From contig NZ_CP021111.1 of NCBI RefSeq assembly GCF_002119665.1, positions 992,001-1,056,000 on the forward strand: DNA of 64,000 nucleotides, written 5' to 3'. The translations under genes were made by a program, and so were the position numbers. The notes under the pieces are model-generated. The model worked only from the letters and a program-made list of their open reading frames with translations. It made no database searches and was not told the origin of the DNA. Positions within the stretch are counted from its first letter, which is position 1. The number at the start of each line of letters is the position of its first letter. Positions 35,108-42,924 of this stretch are shown one piece after another. The stretch is from Bordetella genomosp. 13. GTDB taxonomy: Bacteria; Pseudomonadota; Gammaproteobacteria; Burkholderiales; Burkholderiaceae_B.

Positions 35108-35273
35108 ATACAAAAACGATAAAACGCCCACCGGCCGAGAACACGCGGCTGCGCAAGTTGCTGCTCGAACGCTAGCCCGCAACCGCTGACGTCTGCTCGA
35201 GCCAACCAGGTGTGGATCAGTTCTCCTTCAGCCGCCAGCGATGCCACTGGCGGCCCATCGACGGAATATCGCT

Positions 35274-36191
35274 TCAGTAGTCCCAGATCACAGGCACCCA
35301 GCGGTACGCGTTGCCCTCGACGGCCACGCGGCCGACGGAGGGGAAGGGCAGGTGGGCGGCGACGAGCAGGCCGCGGTTCTGTACAAGCTCGTTGAACAGG
35401 TCGAACCGCACGCGGGCCGATTCTTCGGGGTCGTGCTCGAAGCCGTTGTGCCACTCGGGATGGTCGAAGGCGACCGGGAATACCGCATCGCCCGCAAAAG
35501 TCAGGCGCTCGCCGTTCGACACGACATCGACCACGGCGTGGCCGGGCGTATGGCCGCCCGTGAGGCGCACGGTTACGCCGGGCGCGACCTCGTGCCGGTC
35601 TTCGAATAGGCAGAGCCGCTCGCGATACTCGTTGTAGAAGCTCGTCGCGGTGGACCGAAGCACGGTGGGTACCGGCTTGGGCATGACGGTGTGGGTGAAG
35701 TCGGGCGAGGTCCAGAACGCGACTTCGGTGGCGCTCACGTGGATGCGCACATCGGGACGCAGGCCTTGCTTCACACCTTCGACCAGCAGACCGCCCACAT
35801 GGTCCATGTGCATGTGCGTGATGATCACGTCGGTCACCGAGTCGAGCGCGATGCCGGCCGACTCGAGACGTTTCGGAAACTGCCCTGCGCGAGGGAATCC
35901 CGAGAACTGGCCGCCCAGGCCGGCGTCGATCAGGATCGTCTGGTCGCCGCTGCGAACGACCATGACGTTCAGCGGCCAGTCGAACGCATCCGGCGGCATG
36001 AACATATGGTCGAGCCATTGCGCCAGGTCCGCGGGCTCTGCGTTGGTTGCCATGGTCGAGGTCGGCAGGGGCAACACGCCGTCACTGACGACGATGGCCT
36101 CGATCTCGCCGACCATGAGCGCGTAGCGCGAAGGGACGAGGTCGTCCGAAGACAGGACGGGAGCAGGTTGGGCTTGGGTTGCGATAAGCAT
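35274..36191 (-). CDS. MBL-fold metallo-hydrolase
   Basis: The 305-residue metallo-beta-lactamase-fold enzyme has the metal motif THMHMDHVGG (His126, His128, Asp130, His131), the second metal-site region LTGGHTPGHAVVDV, and FAGDAVFPVAFDHPEWH. Related proteins include lactonases and exported hydrolases. It follows the alpha/beta hydrolase gene by 36 bp on the same strand and probably shares its promoter, which carries operator copy 1 at 37273-37291. It has no clear signal peptide. Confidence 0.9.
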   Translation of the reverse strand: MLIATQAQPAPVLSSDDLVPSRYALMVGEIEAIVVSDGVLPLPTSTMATNAEPADLAQWLDHMFMPPDAFDWPLNVMVVRSGDQTILIDAGLGGQFSGFPRAGQFPKRLESAGIALDSVTDVIITHMHMDHVGGLLVEGVKQGLRPDVRIHVSATEVAFWTSPDFTHTVMPKPVPTVLRSTATSFYNEYRERLCLFEDRHEVAPGVTVRLTGGHTPGHAVVDVVSNGERLTFAGDAVFPVAFDHPEWHNGFEHDPEESARVRFDLFNELVQNRGLLVAAHLPFPSVGRVAVEGNAYRWVPVIWDY

Positions 36192-36227
36192 GATGATCTC
36201 TTCCAGAGGAATGAGGCGCGGCTGGCC

Positions 36228-37190
36228 TCAGGCCGAAGCGCGGATGAAGGCCAGCAGGTCGTTGTTGATGCGGTCCTGCAGGGTCGCCGTGAGACCGTGG
36301 GACGCGCCGGGGTAATAGATCTCGCGGGCGTTCTTCACGAGCCTCGCCGCCTTCCTGGCCGAGTCGTGCACGGGCACGATCTGGTCGTCTTCGCCATGCA
36401 TGAATAGCGTGGGCACGGTGATCTTTTTCAGGTCTTCGGTGAAGTCCGTCTCGGAAAAGGCCTTGATGCATTCGTAGGCATTCTTCTGGCCGCTCTGCAT
36501 GCTCCACAGCCAGAACTGATCCAGCAGGCCTTGCGACACCTTGGCGCCGGGGCGGTTCGCGCCATAGAACGGCACGGCCAGGTCTTTGTAGAACTGCGAG
36601 CGGTCACCGGCCACGCCGGCGCGGATGCCGTCGAACACTTCGATCGGCAGACCCTCGGGGTTGGCGGTCGACTTCAGCATGACGGGCGGCACGGCGCCGA
36701 TGAGCACGGCGCGCGCGACGCGCGTATTGCCATGGCGGCCGATATAGCGCGCCACTTCGCCGCCGCCGGTGGAGTGACCCACCATCGTGATCTGCTTCAG
36801 GTCGAGGGCCTCGATCAGCTGCGCGAGGTCGTCGGCGTAGCCGTTCATGTCGTTGCCTGACGAGGGCTGCGACGAGCGGCCATGGCCACGGCGATCGTGG
36901 GCGATCACACGGAAGCCGTGGCTGGCTAGGAAATGCATCTGCCCGTCCCAGGCGTCCGCGTTCAGCGGCCAGCCGTGCGAGAACGTGACGACGGGGCCTT
37001 CACCCCAGTCCTTGAAGTAGATCTGCGTGCCGTCTTGCGTCGTGATGGTATTGCTCGTCATGGTGGAGCTCCGTTGCGTGGTGGGTTTGCGCTGCGGGGA
37101 TGCGTGGGCGCAGCCGGCAAGGGCGCCGGCTGCGAGGACTGCACTACCGGCGAGAAGACTGCGCCGTGCGGAGTTGTGAGCGTCGCTCAT
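36228..37190 (-). CDS. Exported alpha/beta hydrolase (non-heme chloroperoxidase-like)
   Basis: From ATG 37190 (320 residues) the N-terminus has twin Arg (residues 9-10), a hydrophobic run and a lipobox-like ALAGC (Cys27), so it is probably a Tat-exported lipoprotein. The hydrolase domain has [15 protein letters not shown], nucleophile Ser140 in [14 protein letters not shown], Asp in [10 protein letters not shown] and His in GASHGLTA. This is the cofactor-free haloperoxidase/esterase group. A cytosolic start at 37061 with its own Shine-Dalgarno sequence is possible. Its promoter carries the TGTTGT-N7-GCACCA site. Confidence 0.9.
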   Translation of the reverse strand: MSDAHNSARRSLLAGSAVLAAGALAGCAHASPQRKPTTQRSSTMTSNTITTQDGTQIYFKDWGEGPVVTFSHGWPLNADAWDGQMHFLASHGFRVIAHDRRGHGRSSQPSSGNDMNGYADDLAQLIEALDLKQITMVGHSTGGGEVARYIGRHGNTRVARAVLIGAVPPVMLKSTANPEGLPIEVFDGIRAGVAGDRSQFYKDLAVPFYGANRPGAKVSQGLLDQFWLWSMQSGQKNAYECIKAFSETDFTEDLKKITVPTLFMHGEDDQIVPVHDSARKAARLVKNAREIYYPGASHGLTATLQDRINNDLLAFIRASA

Positions 37191-37222
37191 GGGAATTCCT
37201 GTGTCGGAGGTGGGGTGACCGA

Positions 37223-37291
37223 ATCGTAGGTAAGGGCAAGGGGAGGTGGTAGGCATGCAGCAGGAAGCACGCTGTTGTGCGGCGCGCACCA
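37223..37291 (-). promoter_or_regulatory. Operator-promoter copy 1 (hydrolase-MBL operon)
   Basis: Inverted repeat TGTTGT-N7-GCACCA spans 37273-37291 (one mismatch from the other copies). Exactly 44 bp away, read on the minus strand, is -10-like TACGAT (37228-37223) in ACCTACGATT, a 10-mer repeated in copy 4. The implied transcript starts near 37216, about 26 nt before the ATG. The spacing puts the repeat at about -66, where LysR recognition sites usually lie. Confidence 0.65.
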
Positions 37292-37343
37292 ATGCTTTCT
37301 GCAGCGCTCCGCGCGCAGTGACAGGCGGTCCGGCCCAGCGGAT

Positions 37344-37412
37344 TGTTGTCATGCGGGCAACACCATGCGTCCCAAGCTGCGCCTACCGTCTGGCATGACC
37401 GCTCTCTAGCAT
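37344..37412 (+). promoter_or_regulatory. Operator-promoter copy 2 (bestrophin gene)
   Basis: Inverted repeat TGTTGT-N7-GCAACA at 37344-37362, then 44 bp, then TAGCAT (37407-37412) within TCTAGCATGGG, closely matching copy 3. A start near 37419 would give a leader of about 31 nt ending in a good AAGGAG (37437-37442) seven bases before the bestrophin ATG. Confidence 0.65.
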
Positions 37413-37449
37413 GGGTTCCAACGCCGCGTGACGGCGAAGGAGCGGTGTC

Positions 37450-38451
37450 ATGCATATGGGAAAGTCTTATCGGCTGTGCGAGTTCGTCGTCTGGAGCCGC
37501 AGGAATATCTACGGCCTCTTGATCCTCGGCCTGCTGCCCGTGCTGCTCTACGAAGTGGCCGGCATCCGATGGCTGACCTTGCCGCTGTCGGTGGTTACGC
37601 TATTGGGCACTGCCACGACGTTCGTGGTCGGATTCAAGAATGCGCACACGTACGCGCGCACGCTCGAGGCCCAGAAGATCTGGATGAGCATCGTCGGCGT
37701 CAGCCGCTACTGGGGTGTGATCAGCCATGCCTATCTCGGTGATGTTGCGCAGACCGACGCGTTGATCAAGCGTCACCTGGCCTGGCTGACGGCGCTGCGC
37801 TACCAGCTGCGCGAACCGCGGCCCTGGGAGACCGTGAACAAGCGCGCCAATGCGGAGTATCGGCGGCGTTATGTGATTCCAGAGCAGTGCGAGCCGCTTG
37901 CAGTGGCGTTGCGCCGTTATCTGCCGTCACAGGCAGTGGATGCTCTGCTGCCCGCCGATGGCAAGGCTGCGCAACTGCTGGCGGCACAAGGTATTGCGGT
38001 CAGGCAACTGTTGGATGCGGGCCTGATCACGACGGCCGAGTACGCCGAGTTCAACAACCGGATTCGCGAGCTGCTCGATCTGCAGGCGCAGGCGGAACGC
38101 ATCAAGAACTTTCCGTACCCGCGCCAGTACGCCATCATCAATACGCTGTTCGTGCGCTCGTTCTGTGTCGTGCTGCCCTTCGGCCTGGCCTCCCAATTCG
38201 ACCTGATCAGCCAGCAATTCACAGGGTCCATGCACGGCCATATGGTCTGGCTGACGGTGCCCTTCAGCGTGATCATCTCGTGGATCTACACGTCGCTCGA
38301 GCAGGTCGGGGAGGGAACGGAAAACCCGTTCGAAGGTAGCGCCAACGATGTTCCCATCAGCCGGCTGAGTACGCTGATCGAGCGCGATCTCCGGCAGATG
38401 CAGGGACACGCGGACCTGCCGGCGCTATCCTCTGGCGCCATCGTGCTGTAG
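37450..38451 (+). CDS. Bestrophin-family ion channel
   Basis: The 333-residue membrane protein of the bestrophin/UPF0187 family has TM segments near residues 20-55 and 215-270. Family marks are VVGFKNAHTYARTLEAQKIW, FPYPRQYAIINTLFVRSFC, and the C-terminal EQVGEGTENPFEGSANDVP followed by an IERDL segment. Bacterial bestrophins form pentameric channels; some pass cations, others anions. A strong ribosome-binding site AAGGAG precedes the ATG. Its promoter carries operator copy 2, linking it to the detoxification cluster. Confidence 0.93.
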   Translation: MHMGKSYRLCEFVVWSRRNIYGLLILGLLPVLLYEVAGIRWLTLPLSVVTLLGTATTFVVGFKNAHTYARTLEAQKIWMSIVGVSRYWGVISHAYLGDVAQTDALIKRHLAWLTALRYQLREPRPWETVNKRANAEYRRRYVIPEQCEPLAVALRRYLPSQAVDALLPADGKAAQLLAAQGIAVRQLLDAGLITTAEYAEFNNRIRELLDLQAQAERIKNFPYPRQYAIINTLFVRSFCVVLPFGLASQFDLISQQFTGSMHGHMVWLTVPFSVIISWIYTSLEQVGEGTENPFEGSANDVPISRLSTLIERDLRQMQGHADLPALSSGAIVL

Positions 38452-38551
38452 TCCCCTTGCTTAGGGGATTGCGGCTTGTTGTCCCCCGAGCGCTGCGGCA
38501 AAATAGCTGGCCCTTCGCCTCCTCCCTCCGACAGGTGCTGGCCCGTCCCCC

Positions 38552-39430
38552 ATGGAAGACTCCGTCCATCTCTTCGACTGTCACCGTCCTCGCCTTTACG
38601 GCATCGCGTATCGCATGCTGGGCGCGGTGGCCGAGGCCGAAGACGTGGTGCAGGATGCATGGTTGCGCTGGCATGACGCCGACCGTGCGGCAGTGGACAA
38701 CCCGGAAGCCTGGTTGGTGCGCGTGACTACCCGTCTGGCGATAGACCGGCTGCGCGCGGCCAAGGCCGAACGCGAGCGGTATGTGGGGGTATGGCTGCCC
38801 GAGCCCATGCTGATGGAAGCGCCTGCCACGCCAGAACAGATCCACGAGCAGGCCGACGACGTGTCGATAGCGTTCCTGTTCATGCTGGAGCGCCTGTCGC
38901 CCGAGGCCCGGGCGGCATTTCTGATGCGGGATGTATTCGACGCAGACTACGAAGACATCGCGCAGACGCTGGACAAGAGTGAGGCGGCCGTGCGGCAGCT
39001 GGTAAGCCGCGCCAGGCAGCAGTTGCGCCGCGGCGAGCCGCGCGAGGCCGTGCCCAGGGCGACGTTGCGGCGTCTGCTGCTGGCGTTTTCCGAGGCGATG
39101 CAGCGCAGCGACTTCCACGGATTGCATGCGCTGTTGAGCGACGACGCCGAGCTTATCGGCGACGGTGGGGGCAAGGTCAGCAGCTTTGCGAGCCTGGTGG
39201 GCGGCAAGCGCCTGGCGCAGCTGTTCTATGCGGGAAAGCGCCGTTTCCGCGAAGCGCTGCATACCGAAGTCGTACAGGTGAATGGCCAATGGACCTTGCT
39301 GCGCTTCGTCGATGGCGAGCTCGAGTCGGTGCAGTCGTATGACACCGACGGCGAGCGCCTGACGCGGGTGCTCGTGCAGCGCAATCCCGACAAGCTGGCC
39401 GGCATCGCGGCGGCGCTGGGACGGGGCTGA
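38552..39430 (+). CDS. ECF41-type RNA polymerase sigma factor (SigJ-like)
   Basis: The 292-residue sigma factor has region 2 (residues 8-70, GAVAEAEDVVQDAWLRWHDA) and region 4 (105-160, YEDIAQTLDKSEAAVRQLVS). A SnoaL-like C-terminal extension is present instead of a separate anti-sigma. It has the three ECF41 hallmarks as published: WLPEP at 81-85 in the linker, DGGGK at 204-208 and NPDKL at 278-282. In ECF41 proteins the extension controls the sigma's own activity. Members are usually linked to carboxymuconolactone decarboxylase, oxidoreductase and epimerase (COE) genes, and such genes lie at 41680-42924. A matching promoter is at 40089-40115. Confidence 0.93.
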   Translation: MEDSVHLFDCHRPRLYGIAYRMLGAVAEAEDVVQDAWLRWHDADRAAVDNPEAWLVRVTTRLAIDRLRAAKAERERYVGVWLPEPMLMEAPATPEQIHEQADDVSIAFLFMLERLSPEARAAFLMRDVFDADYEDIAQTLDKSEAAVRQLVSRARQQLRRGEPREAVPRATLRRLLLAFSEAMQRSDFHGLHALLSDDAELIGDGGGKVSSFASLVGGKRLAQLFYAGKRRFREALHTEVVQVNGQWTLLRFVDGELESVQSYDTDGERLTRVLVQRNPDKLAGIAAALGRG

Positions 39431-39449
39431 GCGCCGCGCCTGTCCGGTT

Positions 39450-39518
39450 TGTTGCGCGTCGGGCAACATGATGGTCCCTTGCGCGGATCTACCGCGGGGC
39501 GGGCGGCATTTCTACCAT
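39450..39518 (+). promoter_or_regulatory. Operator-promoter copy 3 (cupin gene)
   Basis: Inverted repeat TGTTGC-N7-GCAACA at 39450-39468, then 44 bp, then TACCAT (39513-39518) in TCTACCATGGG. The expected start near 39525 leaves a 25-nt leader with AAGGACAG before ATG 39550. It starts 20 bp after the stop of the sigma gene. Confidence 0.65.
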
Positions 39519-39549
39519 GGGCTTGTCATTCCACCACCAAGGACAGCTC

Positions 39550-39993
39550 ATGTCGAAAGCCAGAAAGTACGGTCTGCCGTTTGTCGCGGCCGCGATGTTG
39601 CTCGGAACGAGTCTCGGCGCCCATGCCGCCTCGCCTCATCACGCCGCTTCGGTGGGCAAAGCGCCCGATCCCGTCGTTACCGCCCTGATGACGCAGGCGC
39701 TGGCCGACGTCCCCGGCAAGGAAGGGGAAATGATCGTCGTCGACTACCCGCCCGGCGGCGCGGATCCGGTCCACCGCCACGACGCCTCGGCTTTCGTGTA
39801 TGTGCTGCAGGGAAGCATCGTCATGCAGGTCGAGGGCGGCAAGGAAGTCACGCTGACGCCGGGCCAGACCTTTTACGAGGGCCCGGATGACGTGCACCTT
39901 GTCGGGCGCAATGCCAGCCAGACCGAACCGGCCAGGTTCCTGGCCGTGCTGATCAAAAAGCAGGGCGCGCCCGCGCTGATTCCGATCAAATAG
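39550..39993 (+). CDS. Exported cupin-domain protein
   Basis: The 147-residue protein has a signal peptide (KYGLPFVAAAMLLGTSLGAH, cleavage near AHA-A) and a single cupin barrel. Motif 1 is GADPVHRHDASAFVYVLQG with His ligands, and motif 2 is TLTPGQTFYEGPDDVHLVG. It is probably periplasmic and metal-binding; relatives are called quercetinase-like or stress cupins without proven reactions. It has its own operator-promoter (copy 3) between the sigma gene and the LysR gene. Confidence 0.88.
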   Translation: MSKARKYGLPFVAAAMLLGTSLGAHAASPHHAASVGKAPDPVVTALMTQALADVPGKEGEMIVVDYPPGGADPVHRHDASAFVYVLQGSIVMQVEGGKEVTLTPGQTFYEGPDDVHLVGRNASQTEPARFLAVLIKKQGAPALIPIK

Positions 39994-40088
39994 GGTCGGA
40001 ATGCCGTGGCGGCTGGGCTTTTTTTCGCCCGCCGCCGCCAGTACGGCCCGCTCCATCTCCGGGGAAAGGGCATTTTTTTCGAGGCGGA

Positions 40089-40115
40089 TGTCACAAAGTG
40101 GACCGCCGGCGCGTC
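40089..40115 (+). promoter_or_regulatory. Predicted ECF41-dependent promoter of the LysR gene
   Basis: TGTCACA (40089-40095), a spacer of exactly 16 bp, and CGTC (40112-40115) match the ECF41 consensus that I recall from published work (TGTCACA-N16-CGTC). It lies 39 bp before the LysR ATG, so the leader would be about 30 nt. The cognate-type sigma gene is 0.7 kb upstream. Activity is inferred. Confidence 0.7.
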
Positions 40116-40153
40116 TTAGCGGGTAGGATCAACCAACTCGCGGCGCCGCCACC

Positions 40154-41161
40154 ATGACGACACCCTCTCCCGCCTCCCCGGCCACGTCCGCCTCTCAAGG
40201 GCCGGATTCTCTGGCCGACAGTTTCGCCACCAGCTACGCCGGTGTGATGGCGTTCATCGCCGTTGCAGCCGAAGGCAACTTTGCCAAGGCGGGCGATCGC
40301 CTGGGCATCGGCCGATCCGCAGTGAGCCGTAGTGTGCAGAAGCTCGAAGACCAACTAGGCACCCGGCTTTTCGTGCGCACCACGCGCAGCACGTCGCTGA
40401 CGGCCGAAGGCAAACGGTTCTACGAGCAGTGCCATCCCGGCGTGGAGCGCATCGTGCAGGCCCTCGACAACATGCGAGACCTGCGCGAAGGGCCGCCTGC
40501 CGGCCAATTGCGGGTGTGTTCGACCGTGGGTTTCGGACGCAAGGTCGTGGCGCCGTTATTGCGGGGCTTCCGCGAGGCGCATCCCAATGTTGCGGTCGAT
40601 CTTCTGCTGGACGATGGGCCCACCGATTTCACCACCGACCGCGTCGATGTGTCGTTCCGCAATGGCCGCATGGAGGACAGCCAGGTGATCGCGAAGAAAG
40701 TGATTCCTATGCAGATGATGCTGTGCGCGTCCCCTGCCTACGCGGCCAGGCACGGTCTGCCGGCCACCGTGGACGAGCTGCCGGGCCATCATTGCGTGAA
40801 CTTTCGCCTGGCGTCCGGCCGCATCTACGAGTGGGAGTTCAAGGTCGGCGGTCAATTGCGCAAGTTTGCGCCGCCGGCCATGCTGTCGTTCAACGACGCC
40901 GACCTGGTGCTGCAAGCCGTGCTCGACGGGCAGGGCATCGCGCAGATGGCCGGCTATCAAGTGTGCGAGCATCTGCGCGACGGCACCCTGCTTGCCTGCC
41001 TGCCTCAGCACGCGCCCGATGATCGCGGACACTATCTGTGCTTTTTGAGCCGCCAGCATCTGCCCGCGCGCATGCGCGTGTTCATCGACTACATGACGGA
41101 ACACATCCGCGCCCTCGACCTGCAGAGTTTCGAGAGCGTGCTCGCCAAGAAGCGCGCTTGA
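40154..41161 (+). CDS. LysR-family regulator, predicted controller of the 37-43 kb regulon
   Basis: The 335-residue LysR protein has an Ala/Ser/Pro-rich leader of about 25 residues, then the helix-turn-helix VMAFIAVAAEGNFAKAGDRL with GIGRSAVSRSVQKLEDQLG. The effector domain includes LRVCSTVGFGRKVVAPLLRG and VDVSFRNGRMEDSQVIAKK, typical of the CrgA/AaeR-like group that often senses quinones, phenolics or oxidative compounds. It lies centrally among four promoters with a shared TGTTG-N9-CA-type repeat having the LysR T-N11-A core. Its own promoter fits ECF41. A shorter GTG start inside is possible. Confidence 0.93.
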   Translation: MTTPSPASPATSASQGPDSLADSFATSYAGVMAFIAVAAEGNFAKAGDRLGIGRSAVSRSVQKLEDQLGTRLFVRTTRSTSLTAEGKRFYEQCHPGVERIVQALDNMRDLREGPPAGQLRVCSTVGFGRKVVAPLLRGFREAHPNVAVDLLLDDGPTDFTTDRVDVSFRNGRMEDSQVIAKKVIPMQMMLCASPAYAARHGLPATVDELPGHHCVNFRLASGRIYEWEFKVGGQLRKFAPPAMLSFNDADLVLQAVLDGQGIAQMAGYQVCEHLRDGTLLACLPQHAPDDRGHYLCFLSRQHLPARMRVFIDYMTEHIRALDLQSFESVLAKKRA

Positions 41162-41164
41162 AAC

Positions 41165-41659
41165 CTATAGTGTCAATGACACGACGCTGTGGATGCCGCC
41201 TTGCGCCATCTTGGAGTACGGGCACAGGCGTTCGGTGTTGCGGACCAGTTCTTCGGCCAGGGCCTTGTCGACGCCCGGAAGGTGGATGTTGATCTCGGCC
41301 GTGAGCGCGAACAGGCCGTCGACCGGGTCTCGGCCGAACGAGACCGTCGCGGTCACCGCGGCATCGGTGGCCGCGACGCCGGCGCGCTCGGCCAGCAAGA
41401 CCAGCGCCCCATGAAAGCAGGCCGCATAGCCTGCCGCAAAGAGCTGCTCGGGGTTGGTGCCGCCGCCCGAGCCACCCAGCTCAACGGGCAGACGCAGCGC
41501 GGCATGCAGCTCCCCGTCGTCCGACATGGCGATGCCTGAGGCGCGGCCATGCGCAGCCTCCCCGCCGCGCACCGTGACGCTGGTGGTGTAGAGCGGGTGG
41601 AAATCATCGCCCCGATACTTGTCGAGGATGGACTGGGGAGGCCGCTGCGGTTGGCTCAT
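41165..41659 (-). CDS. ohr: Organic hydroperoxide resistance protein (Ohr/OsmC family)
   Basis: From ATG 41659 the protein has 164 residues. Catalytic Cys81 lies in GYAACFHGALVLLAERAG and Cys146 in TERLCPYSKMAQGG, with LGGSGGGTNPEQLFAAGYAA, the Ohr rather than OsmC pattern. It reduces organic peroxides through a thiol pair recycled by lipoylated proteins. It is last in the CMD-NmrA-Ohr run transcribed from the 43002-43070 promoter. No OhrR (MarR) gene is adjacent, which is unusual for Ohr. Confidence 0.93.
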   Translation of the reverse strand: MSQPQRPPQSILDKYRGDDFHPLYTTSVTVRGGEAAHGRASGIAMSDDGELHAALRLPVELGGSGGGTNPEQLFAAGYAACFHGALVLLAERAGVAATDAAVTATVSFGRDPVDGLFALTAEINIHLPGVDKALAEELVRNTERLCPYSKMAQGGIHSVVSLTL

Positions 41660-41679
41660 GGGGCACCTTGTTGCCGCTT

Positions 41680-42435
41680 TTAGTTTCGCGCACCTGCGCG
41701 GCTGAACCACGTTTCGAAGTCGATCGTGCCCAGGCGCGGAGTGGGTCCGGGCACCAGCGTGTCGTCCTGAAGCAGCGCGCCAAAATAGCGTGCGGCCGCG
41801 TCCGCACGGACGGTGCGTGCGTCGCCGATTTTACGCATGTAGCGCTCTACCAGCTCGGCCAGGCGAACACGCTCGGGTCCCGCGATTTCTATCGTGCCAT
41901 TGACGGGCTTGCCGAGCGTCGCGTCGGCCATGGCCAATGCCACGTCATCGGAAGCGATAGGCTGCACATAGGCCGGCGAGAGGCGGATCTCGTCGCCCAC
42001 CGTGCCCGACTGCACGATGCCGCCCAGGAACTCGAAGAACTGGGTGCTGTGCACGATGGTGTATGGAATGCCGCCCGCCTCGATCAGCGCCTCCTGCGCG
42101 ATCTTGCCGCGGAAGTAGCCGCTTTCGGCCAGGCGGTGCGTACCCACGACCGACAGGGCGACATGATGGCGCACGCCTGCGCGCCTTTCGGCCGCGAGCA
42201 GGTTGCGGCCGGATGTCTGGAAGAACTCGAGGACCGCCTTGTCTTCGAAGGAGGGCGAGTTCGCCACGTCCACCACCGTGTCCACGCCCGCCAGGGCGGC
42301 GTCCAGCCCTTCGCCCGTGATCGTATTCACGCCGGTCGCCGGAGAGCCGGCGGCGGCGTCGTGGCCACGCTCGACGAGCAGTTTCACGAGTTTGGAGCCG
42401 ATCAGCCCCGTGCCGCCGATAACGAGGATCTTCAT
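41680..42435 (-). CDS. NAD(P)-binding atypical SDR (NmrA-like)
   Basis: The 251-residue Rossmann protein begins KILVIGGTGLIGSKLVKLLV and continues with GVDTVVDVANSPSFEDKAV and GVRHHVALSVVGTHRLAESG. It lacks the YxxxK of classical SDRs, as in NmrA/quinone-oxidoreductase-like and epimerase-like groups. It may reduce quinones or act as a redox sensor. Gaps of 20 bp to ohr and 9 bp to the CMD gene indicate one operon. This is the oxidoreductase/epimerase type that ECF41 loci often contain. Confidence 0.9.
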   Translation of the reverse strand: MKILVIGGTGLIGSKLVKLLVERGHDAAAGSPATGVNTITGEGLDAALAGVDTVVDVANSPSFEDKAVLEFFQTSGRNLLAAERRAGVRHHVALSVVGTHRLAESGYFRGKIAQEALIEAGGIPYTIVHSTQFFEFLGGIVQSGTVGDEIRLSPAYVQPIASDDVALAMADATLGKPVNGTIEIAGPERVRLAELVERYMRKIGDARTVRADAAARYFGALLQDDTLVPGPTPRLGTIDFETWFSRAGARN

Positions 42436-42444
42436 GATCGTTCC

Positions 42445-42924
42445 TCAGTTGAACTTGGCCTTGTCCAGGCCGTATGCCTTGTCGGCCGACCCGGGCTCCG
42501 TCCGGAAGCCCACGTTGAGGCGGTTCCATGCGTTGATCGCCATCACGGCGAAGCTCAGATCCGAGATCTCCTTTTCCGAGAGCTGGGTGCGCACGCGCTC
42601 GTAGATCTCGTCGGACACGCCATGTGCGCCGAGCGTCGTCAGCGCTTCGGTCCAGGCCAGGCACGCGCGCTCGCGCGGCGAGAATTCGGCGGACTCGCGC
42701 CAGATGGCCAAGTGGTGAAGGCGCAACTCGCGTTCGCCGTGGATCTTGGCCTGCTTCACGTGCATATCGAGGCAGAAGCCGCAGCCGTTGATCTGGGAGG
42801 CGCGGATCTCGACCAGGTCCAGGATCGACTGTTCGATCGCGCTCGATTTCAGCAGCATGCTGAACTCGACGAATTTCTTGAAAAGCTCGGGCGATTGCCC
42901 GTAGGCGTTCAGACGTTGACTCAT
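42445..42924 (-). CDS. Carboxymuconolactone decarboxylase family protein (AhpD-like)
   Basis: The 159-residue all-helical protein has the AhpD-type redox motif GCGFCLDMHVKQA (Cys48, Cys51, His55) and AFSPRERACLAWTEAL-like core sequence (EFSPRERACLAWTEALTT). Such proteins act as alkylhydroperoxidase/disulfide reductases rather than true decarboxylases. It is the first gene of the operon under operator copy 4. The family is the most frequent neighbour of ECF41 sigma genes. Confidence 0.92.
   Translation of the reverse strand: MSQRLNAYGQSPELFKKFVEFSMLLKSSAIEQSILDLVEIRASQINGCGFCLDMHVKQAKIHGERELRLHHLAIWRESAEFSPRERACLAWTEALTTLGAHGVSDEIYERVRTQLSEKEISDLSFAVMAINAWNRLNVGFRTEPGSADKAYGLDKAKFN

Noticed and set aside
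38477..38495. Possible fifth operator upstream of the ECF41 gene (TGTTGT-N7-GCGCTG).
   Set aside because: Only the left arm matches and there is no TA(C/G)(C/G)AT 44 bp further on.
40006..40038. GC-rich hairpin with seven T after the cupin gene, taken at first for a terminator.
   Set aside because: The T run lies in the loop rather than after the stem, so it is not a canonical intrinsic terminator.
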